A stretch of 64,000 nt of DNA. It comes from Semisulcospira habei (taxonomy: Eukaryota > Mollusca > Gastropoda > Semisulcospiridae). Location of the stretch: contig BTPG01000008.1 in the NCBI GenBank assembly GCA_036245525.1, positions 31,456,812 to 31,520,811 of the forward strand, written 5' to 3'. Under the pieces are notes generated by a model. The model saw nothing but the letters and a program-made list of their open reading frames with translations, had not been told where the DNA came from and did no database searches. Position numbers and translations under genes: made by a program. Shown here one piece after another: positions 31,698 through 40,600 of the stretch. The stretch's first letter is position 1. Each line of letters starts with the position of its first letter.

Positions 31698-34600
31698 CAG
31701 ACCTACAAGGAGGCTAACAAGGACGGTGGCACAGCCGATTCACGCTGCGTCACAGCTGGATGTAGCAGTCTTCCAGGTACTCTGAGGCTGGACAGGCGCG
31801 CGATCATCGCAGACCGTCGGACGGAATTGGCAGGGACCACTCTTCCGCGGAGACGCAGTTCGTCTGCTGCACTGGATGGTGGCTTACATCCGAGGGACGG
31901 AGGCGACGTTTGTGACACCGACGGCACAGTCCCGGGAACATCATGGCAGCATACTCCAGACGTGCGTTGATGCCGAGCACGTAGCAGCCTACCTTCATAG
32001 AGGTCAGCGCGGTTGAGGGCTGGTCCGACCGACCACGCTGCTGTCCTCTTCCAAGACGACAGTTTTGGGACCTAGCGGATGCTCTCGCTTGCCGGGGTGG
32101 AGTCGACTTGGAATTCCGGCTTTCGGCGGCGCCTGACCGGAGCGGAGGGACTTGCCCTCACTTGGCTCTACTCGACCCGCTTCGAGCCGATCCAGCCGGC
32201 GAGACTACAGGACGTGACTAGGAAGACTTGCTTCTTTGGCCCTCACCTCAGCCTCCACGATGAGCGAGTGCGCGCCCTTCGGCGCGTTCCGCCTGGTGGC
32301 AGTCCCGGGCGGTCGGTTCTATTCACCTGCTACCTTACCCGACCTTCCTAGCAAAGACCAGATCCTCTTGATTGCTTCTATTTGGTCACCACTTACACAG
32401 TTACGTTTTTTCACCGGCGAGACCCGTAGTGGCTTCTACCTGGTGACGGGACTCCCAACGTCACTTCCGGGCCTAGTCTGTGCCCCCGGGCTGGAAGAGC
32501 AATGGACTCAGCAGTGGGGCTTTTACCGTCGTGGACTTCTGACACCGGCACGATACAGGGTCAAACACCGGTAAGAACCACAGACCCGACTAGTGGGTAT
32601 TACCTGGTGAGAGGACAGTCAACACCGCAGCTTAGGCCGCGAGCCCGTCCTCCTGGGCCGGCAGCGAACACAGACCCGACTAGTGCGCGCTGTCCGGTCA
32701 CAGAGACGAGACCTGAGGTTTCAGTCAGACCCGCTTCTCTGGACATAAAGACACTCTGGTAATCACCACAGACCCGACTAGTGGTGCTTGCCAGACGTTA
32801 GAACGCTCATCATCACGACTTCGGTCGCTGGCTCGTTCTACTACACCGGCAGCAGGCACAGACCCGACTAGTGCACGCTGTCCGGTTCCGCCGTACTTGC
32901 GGCTCGAGAGTTGCTACAAAAACGTCCTCCTGCATCGGCAGCTTCCCCAGTCTGTACAACCATTCCAGATCCAAGCGCCGCTCGTGTGTCCAGCTACAGG
33001 ACCCGGTACGAGCGTTATGAGGGCACCTGCGCCGGAACAAAGCCGCTACGCAGGGGACTCGCCCGCCTACTCCTTCCCTCTTCCCCAGATAGAATGACAC
33101 CTCAGCACAGACATCTCCTCCTGGCCTCGGTCATTGATGACCTTCCTGCCGGAAACTCGCCCCTGATACAGCAAACATGATTTCAGGGCACACAAGAACA
33201 GAACTTGGCCGCAAGCCTAGCTTTCGTCTGCTACTGTGCTGTCTAGCCTTGTGGCAGCTGTGTTAGCGAGCGGAGTCTTCCCTCGCAAGGTTCTACCTGA
33301 GGGACCCCTCCACCCAGCGCCAGAACCTTCGTGGTGGGGGACCTTGGAACGGCGCAACACTCCCTCCCGGCGCCCTAGGCGCCGTTGGTTTCTTTGCTAA
33401 AATTAGAGGGAGGTTGCTTGGAGATGACGGCTCTAGCCGCCTCGATGGCATGGGTAGGGGCGTTATAGCGGCACCCGCCTCCTGTTCGGGATTCTTCCTA
33501 AAAGTAATACCATCGGTAATGTGTTTTGAGAAAACAAATGTATTTTTCTTTAAAATAAATTTTTTTGAAAAATACTTACCGATGGTATTACTCGAAGGTC
33601 CCTCCCACCTGCCCCACTTGCCGCTGGTCCGCAAAGAAAGTGACTGAAGTGGTAAGCGCTGAGCGCATGCGTGGTTGAACCGGAAGGGAGGCTACCGCCG
33701 TAGCTATGGCGCCCCTCACATGCCATCATGACCATACTCGTACACAACAATTTTGGGCTAAAATTAGACTAGCAAGGAACCTTTTCCTAAAAGTAATACC
33801 ATCGGTAAGTATTTTTCAAAAAAATTTATTTTAAAGAAAAATACATTTTTCGAAAAATACTTACCGATGACATGACTCGAAGGACCCTCCCACCTGCCCC
33901 GCTTGCCGCTGGAGAGCCTAATTTCGTGACTGGAGTTCACAGGTGAATAGGGCTGGTGGGTAGGAGCGGGAGACAACTCTCGGTCCCTCTGGGGGTTCCC
34001 CGAGTGCCTCCCGGGTTGTGTTTACACAACGGGTTCTTAGGCTAGAATTGAGCAAGGAGTGGACACTCCTGGTAGTCATGTCATCGGTAAGTATTTTTCG
34101 AAAAAATACCTTTTAAAGAAAAATGAATTTTTATGCTTATTAATTTGGTTGATCCCTCGGAAAGGACAAGAGCTCAGGAAATAGGTGTAAAATAGCCATA
34201 TTTTGACAAAAGATATTTTCTCTCAAATACTATTCACAACTTCAAACGCAAACTTGGTCCAGAGATACCTGATGGTAAGACCTATCTATGCATACTAATT
34301 TGGATGACCCCTCAAAATGGTCATGGGTCACAAGGGCTCAGGAAATAGGTCTGAAATAGCCATATTTTGACAAAAGATGTTTTTTCTCAAATACTATTCA
34401 CAACTTTAAACCCAAACTTACTACAGAGATACCTGATGGAAAGACCTTTCTATGCACACTAATTGGGTTGATCTCTCAGAAAGGTCAAGGGTCACGAGAG
34501 CTCAGGAAATAGGTTTAAAATAGCCATATTTTGACAAAAGATGTTTTTTCTCAAATACTATTCACAACTTCGAACCCAAATTTAGTACAGAGATACCTGA

Positions 34601-37600
34601 TGGTAAGACCTATCTATGCATACTAATTTGTATGACCCCTTGGAAAGGTCAAGAGATTGGCAAATGTTTGTAAAATGCAGTTTTTTGATAAAATTGTAGG
34701 TATTCCCAAATTTTTGCAAATTTTTAAGCCAAATTTTATTTCAATGATAGCTGATAATAAGACTTCCTATGCATACTAATTTAGTCGACTCATCACAAAG
34801 GTCTAGGGTCATGGGGGATTGACAGTTGTGTGAAAAATGCTTACAAAGTTACATTTTAAGAAAACACCGCGGGCAGGATATGATGCGGCAGGCTGTGTCC
34901 GCCACCCGCACTGGTGGCCGAGTGCGCCGCAAACCTAGGTGGGCAGACGCGCACTGTATTTGCCAAATTTTCGGCCCCTGAAATCAAGGCGCCGTGAACG
35001 GCCCTCACCCCCCCCCCCCCCCCCCCCTCTGTTGTTTTGACCTTTCGGCCACACAGGAAGCAAGGTCTAGCAGTTCCCCCCCCCCCCCCCTCCTCCCATC
35101 GTTGTTTGATTTGTTTCCTCAAAACACATTACCGATGACATGACTGTCCGGAAATAGTCTACATGCTTACCAATTTCAGCCTAAGACCCAAAGGGTCCCA
35201 CCCAGGAGGCTCTCGGGGATCCCTAACAGGGACGAGAGTAGCCTCCCTTGCCCATCCGGTCACGTGCCAGGTGGAGCCTCCTTTAGCCAGTTGTCTACTT
35301 CGCTGCTAGCGTTCGCACGCGTTTTCACAGCCTCTGACCCTTCGTAGACTTGTACACTTCGACCGGCCGTTCGCTCTGCCTTCGCCTAGCTTCTCGGCTT
35401 CCTCTTCTAGCGTGGCCTTCCTGCTACCAGCCCTCGTCTGCGCCTCGTGCTGTTGCCGGGCCTGGGGCCTTACTGCGTCTTCTCGTCGCTCATAGTGGTT
35501 GCGCTTCGGCGCCGCCATGGAAAGGTAACGTCTCGGCCGTGTCCTTCGTCTCGCCCGGCTGGGCTGGACGGCGGTCTCGTCTCGACCTGTTTGTTTCTTC
35601 CCGTGTTTCGGCGTGTGCTTCACTCGTTACTCTCGTTTGGAGAAAGTAATTGGCGGGTTAGTTTCCCGCCACCGGTCGCCTCTCACCTTTTGGTTTGTGT
35701 TGCAGTGATCTTGTGCGCACCTGTCCCCTGTGCGGCGACTTTCAGTGGCCGAGTGACCGGCATAAATACTGTCTCCCGTGTTCCGGCTGCTCCTCGGACC
35801 TCCCCTGCACTGTCTGCTCTTCGTGGCCGGAGGTTCGTTGGTCGGAGCTTTGGAGGTTCTACCGGCGCGACCGACCTGTCACAGCTCGCCGGGACCCGGT
35901 CCCGCTCCCCCCCTCGGACGTGGAGATACGCACGCCTCGTCTTCTCGGTAAGACTATTGCTGCTACGGTGTCCGCACCGCCCTTGCCCGCTGACTCCCCT
36001 GACGAGTCGCCTAGCCAGCTTAGTGCCCCCCTCCATGAGAATGGTGCCCCGCTCCTTGCGATAGAGCCCCGTGCACCTCGACCGCTGCCGCCTGTGAGTA
36101 CGCACGTTGGTCCTTCGGCCTCTCCGTCTACTGGTGCCCCGCTCCTTGAGAAGGAGTTCCGTGCACTGCTTCCGCTGTCGCCTGTGAGGTCCAGCGTTAG
36201 CCGTTCGGCCCCTTCGTCTTTTCGTGCCCCGCTCCTCGTGAAGGAGCCCCGAGCACCTCGACCGCTGTCGCCTGTGAGTACACACTTGGATCCTTTGGCC
36301 TCTCCATCCACTCGTGCCCCGCTCCGTGTGAAGGAGCCCCGTGCACGGCGTCCGCTGTCGCCTGTGGGTACAGGCGCGGCCCCTTCGTCTATTCGTGCCC
36401 CGCTCCTCGAGAAGGAGCCCCGAGCACCGCGACCGCTGTCGCCTCTTCGCAGACGCATCGGCCCTTCGGACTCTCCGTCTAGTCGTGCCCCGCTCCTTGT
36501 GAAGGAGCCTCGTGCACTGCGACCCCTGTCGCCGGTTCCTAGACGTGTGGGCCTTATGGCCCCCCCTTCTAAAGCCGAAAACTTCTATGACCAGTCGCAT
36601 AGCCCGTTACGTGCTCCCCTTGAGCCCCGGGCGCCGCGTCACTCGTCTCCTCGTCCGCCGGCGTGCGACAGGACAGACCGCTCCCGTTCTTCCACGCGCC
36701 GCTCTAGGGATCGTCGGCTTAGCCCCCGTCGCGGCGATAGGATTCGTAGCCCCCGGCATCCTTCGTCGTCACGTTCGGCTTCTTCCTATACTTCCCGTCG
36801 GCGCAGTCTTTCGCCACACCGCTGGTCCTCTCGGCGCCGCTCCCCGCGCTCCCCTCGTAGGAGTCATAGAGACGTCAGGGCGCCACCTCGTTCTAGGCGT
36901 AGTCGCTCCCATCGGGACCGGCGCTCGCTTCGCTCTTCACACCCTTCGCCTTCCTCTTCCTCTCGGCTCGGCAGCCTAGCCCTTCGGCTCTCCCTCCGCC
37001 CCCTGTGCGCGCCGCTCTGCCCCCTGTGCTTCGGGCGCCTCCCCACCCCCCTCCTGCCAGCGATGGAGAGACATTAAGCCTGCTGCCGGAGGACTCTGTT
37101 TCGGCCTTCCTGGGGTCTGGCAGTCCTTCCCCCTCGCTCGTGGAGGACCCGGCGTCTCCAGCTACCCTGGCCTCCCCTCGTGGCGAGACTCTCCGTGCCT
37201 TGGACGACGCCGCCCGGCTCATAGCGGCCTGCCTGCCCGCGGATGCGTGCCCTCCTTCCCCGCCACTGAAGAGGAAAGCGGCCGCCTTTGTGGACGCTGC
37301 GCGTCAGGTGAAGAAATTCAAGTCGCTTCCCCAGCCGCCTTCCTTCCGCGACCTGTCAGACGCCCTTTCTGCGCATCTCCAGCGAGACGCCGCGCCGGCC
37401 TCGGACTTCTTCACTGACCGTCGCTGGCCTACAGGTGTTGACATCGCCTTTCGGCAGACCTGGTACGCCGGCCACTCGCAGTCCTTCTCATGCCCTCTGC
37501 CTCCCGTGGATCCGCCTGCCCTAGTGCTCGCCGGCGGCGCTTCCCAGCTCAAGCGCGTTCTGCCTCGAGGATTGGAGCGTACTGCCTGCCTCGTCCGCAA

Positions 37601-40600
37601 CGCTCTCGCTTGTTCCGGTTTCCTGGAGCTGCTTACGCAAGCCTTCATCAACCGTATCGAAGCGGCCTGGCTTCCTTCCGCTCCTCCACTGCTGTCGGAC
37701 CTGCACTCCTTGGCAGTTGCAGCCAATCGAGCGGCCTACCACTCTTCCGTCAACGCCATGACAGCCGCCGCCAACTGCGATCTGATGCGGCGTGATGCGG
37801 TGCTCCAGTCCTGCCCGGGTCTTCCCCCTGATGTGAGATCGCAGCTCCGCCGGGCTCCAGTCGGCGCTCCTCTCCTCTTCGGCCCTTCCTGGCAGGCCCT
37901 GAAGGAAGCCAACAAGGACAGTTGGCCCAGCGCTCCCTCGTCTCGCTTTCCGCAAGCCGCAAGGCCTTGGGTCGAGCCCTGCGGTTCGTCAGACCCACCT
38001 CCACGGCCCTAGCTTCCGCCTCGGCCTCCCGTTCTCGCCCCTCCCCTCGTGCGCCAGGGCCTGGCCGCGCCCAGCCCCGCCCGTCCTGCCCGCCCAGCCG
38101 TTCCGGCCTGGCCCAAGCCCGCCCGCCGCCCTGGGCGTGGGAGGGCCCCCTGACTACCGCCCGCCGCCGCCCCCGCCGTCCGCTTCCAGGTCCCCCGTCG
38201 GCGGGAGGCGCGCCCTGCACGGAGACGTCTGGCGCTCCCTGTTCCCGGACGACCCGTGGATCCTCTCTGTCATCTCCGAAGGTCTTCTCATCTCCTTCCG
38301 TTCCCCGCCTCTGCTTCGGCGCTCTCCTCTGTGGACCGAGATCCCGGCGGATCCACCCAAAGCCGATGCCCTTCGCGGAGAAGTCGCTGCACTTCTCGGG
38401 AAAGCTGCTACAGAGGTCGTCGCTCTCCCCGACACTCCCGCCTTCTACAGCCGACTGTTCGTAGTCCCCAAGCCTGGAGGCAAGTGGAGGCCGATCATCG
38501 ATCTCTCCGCCCTGAACCGGTTCATCGCCGCCCCGGCCTTCCGGATGGAAACAGCCCGGTCCCTTCGCGCCTCCGTTCAGCCCATGGACTTTGCCGTCAG
38601 CCTGGACCTGTCCGATGCCTATCTGCACGTTCCGATCCATCCAGCCTCACGCCGGTACCTCCGCTTTGCCATCGACGGGACTGTCTTCCAGTTTCGGGCC
38701 CTCCCCTTCGGCCTCAACCTCAGCCCATGGGTCTTCACGCGGATCATGAACGCAATGGTAGCCAGAGCTCGACGTTCTTCCTCCAGCCCGATCTCCAACT
38801 ACTTGGACGACCTCCTTCTGCGGAACCAGTCGGTGACCTCTCTCCGCCTGGACAGAGATTCTCTTCTCCTCCTGTTGTCTCGCCTCGGCTTCCTGGTCAA
38901 CACGGGCAAGTCCGACCTCACTCCCTCTCGCCACTTCGTGCACCTTGGGATGCAGTTTCTGACCGACCGCAACCTAGTGCGTCTTTCCGAGCCTCTGATC
39001 CAGAAACTCGCCAATCTCGCCCGTTTGGTAGCCCAGGAAGCAGCTGTCCCCGCCAGGGTGTGGCTCCAGCTCCTCGGCCTGATGAGTGCTGCGGCAGATC
39101 TCCTTCCCCTCGGTCGTCTGTACTCTCGTCCTCTTCAATTACATCTTCTCCTCCACTGGAGACCGTCCTCCGGCGATCTCTCCACCCTGGTGCCGATTTC
39201 TCCTTTGCTGCGGCCCCATCTGCTTCGCTGGACGGACGTTTCTTGGCTCGGCTCCGGGATTCCCCTGTCCTCACCTCTGCCCCGTCTCTCTCTCTGCGTC
39301 GACGCCAGCCTCTCCGGTTGGGGCGCTCACCTTCTCCCGAGTTTTCGCTACGCGGCCGGCCGCTGGAACGAGGACCTAGCGTCGCGGCACATCAACTGGC
39401 TGGAGCTGAATGCAGTTTGGCAGGCCCTCCGCGCGTGGGAATCCGATCTTCGGACACAGGACCTCCTCGTCCTCTCCGACAACTCCACGGTCGTCGCTTA
39501 CATACAGAAGCAGGGGGGGACCCGCTCCCCCGATCTCTGCATCCTCCTCTACCGACTCCTTCGCTGGTGCGAGGACCGCGGCATTTCCCTCCGAGCCCGT
39601 CACATTCCAGGTCACCTGAACGTTCTGGCAGACTCCCTCTCACGGCGGGGCCAGCTTCTTCACACAGAATGGACCCTGCGCCGGGACATCTTCCACCTGA
39701 TCTGCGAGCGTTGGGAGACTCCCCTTGTCGACCTCTTCGCCACCAGGTGGAACCACCAGCTCCCCCTCTTCGTCTCCCCGATCCCCGACCCGCTGGCCTG
39801 GGCGGTCGATGCGCTCTCGATCCCTTGGGACGGTCTAGTTGCCTACGCCTACCCTCCGACGGTCCTGGTCCCCAAAGTCCTGCTCAAGCTCCGGGGGTGC
39901 AACGCAGTCCTTCTCCTGGTGGCCCCATTCTCCTGGGACAGATCGTGGACCACCGACCTGCTCAGTCTCGCCACGGATCCGCCCCTCCCACTTCCCACCC
40001 CTCGCTCGATGCTCAAGCAACCCCGCCAGCTGCTCTTCCACCCCTGCCCCGAGAGACTTCTCCTACACGCCTGGAGATTGTGCGGCACGCCCTCTCCGCT
40101 AGAGGCTTCTCGAGTGCGGCAGTGGACGCTATCGCTTCAGCCCGCAGACCTTCCACCAGACGTGTCTACGAGGGAAAGTGGCGAGTGCTTCGTGCCTGGT
40201 GCTCCGACCGTCGTCTCTCCCCCGTCGACCTGACGACCCCTCAGCTCGCGGACTTCTTCCTCTGGCTCTTCCAAGACCAAGGTTTGGCTCCCATCACGAT
40301 CCGTGGCTATCTCTCCATGATTGCCGACACCTACCGTCACCTTGGCCATCCCGACCCGGGGACCTGCAAGGACCTGGCCGACCTTATGGCACATTTCGGC
40401 TTGCAGCGTCCGGTTTCCCGCTCCCTCGTTCCACGCTGGGACCTGCCCTGGGTCCTCACCTGGCTGAATTCGGACCGCTTTGAACCGCTCCATCTGGCCA
40501 GCTTCGCGGACGTCACTCGAAAGACCTGCTTCCTGGTGGCCCTCGCCATGGCAGCCCGCGTCAGTGAGTTCCACGCGCTCTCGTCTCGCCCTTCCTGCCT

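Larger units (their letters stand above)
28350..33390 (+). pseudogene. DIRS-C gag/pol/YR remnants, internally rearranged
   Basis: Exon 2 retains a [12 protein letters not shown] trace. Gag C-terminus traces ([18 protein letters not shown], ~31555-31610) are cut by a poly-C tract (31664-31695). RT is largely gone. An RNase H trace is at ~31870 and recombinase traces at ~32150-32350 and 33280-33385 ([13 protein letters not shown]). A second copy of the gag 5' region lies at ~32400-32945 inside the recombinase. A ~310-bp diverged direct duplication starts at ~29720 and ~30040. An AT-rich block at 30590-30725 may be a further insertion. Confidence 0.75.
27534..33848 (+). mobile_element. DIRS-C, rearranged and coding-dead, inside the ICR of DIRS-A
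   Basis: Inverted repeats 27534-27731 and 33631-33848 differ by one base that I can see. The internal complementary region is 33495-33591. End core reads CGATGGTATTAC rather than CGATGACATGAC, so it is a separate subfamily. The insertion site is exactly reconstructable from the right end of A: six T in the intact copy, T+TTT+TT around C. Confidence 0.9.
15318..34130 (+). mobile_element. DIRS-A, tyrosine-recombinase retrotransposon, with B and C nested inside
   Basis: Inverted terminal repeats 15318-15501 and 33925-34130 match over ~165 bp of body with one difference I can see. The internal complementary region (27470-27533 plus 33849-33877) spells the reverse complement of the left end joined to the right end, diagnostic of DIRS-type elements. 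Own sequence excluding B and C is ~6.3 kb. Order: leader exon, intron, Gag, RT/RNase H/DAM-like, tyrosine recombinase. Coding damage is limited to one stop in Gag and one in the recombinase. The paralogous repeat units give the empty site AGACCTTTCTATGCA: insertion was at TTT with no duplication. Confidence 0.93.

Noticed and set aside
28555..32945. CRISPR-like array (regularly spaced CAGACCCGACTAGTG)
   Set aside because: Eukaryotic retroelement context, spacers are themselves repeated, only four units per set, and no cas genes.
15318..34130. One single 18.8-kb giant element
   Set aside because: Separate complete sets of ends and ICRs at 15876-22044 and 27534-33848 show three nested elements instead.
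36950..37000. Programmed frameshift within Gag of DIRS-D
   Set aside because: DIRS-A reads through the same region in one frame and no slippery motif is evident, so a mutation is simpler.
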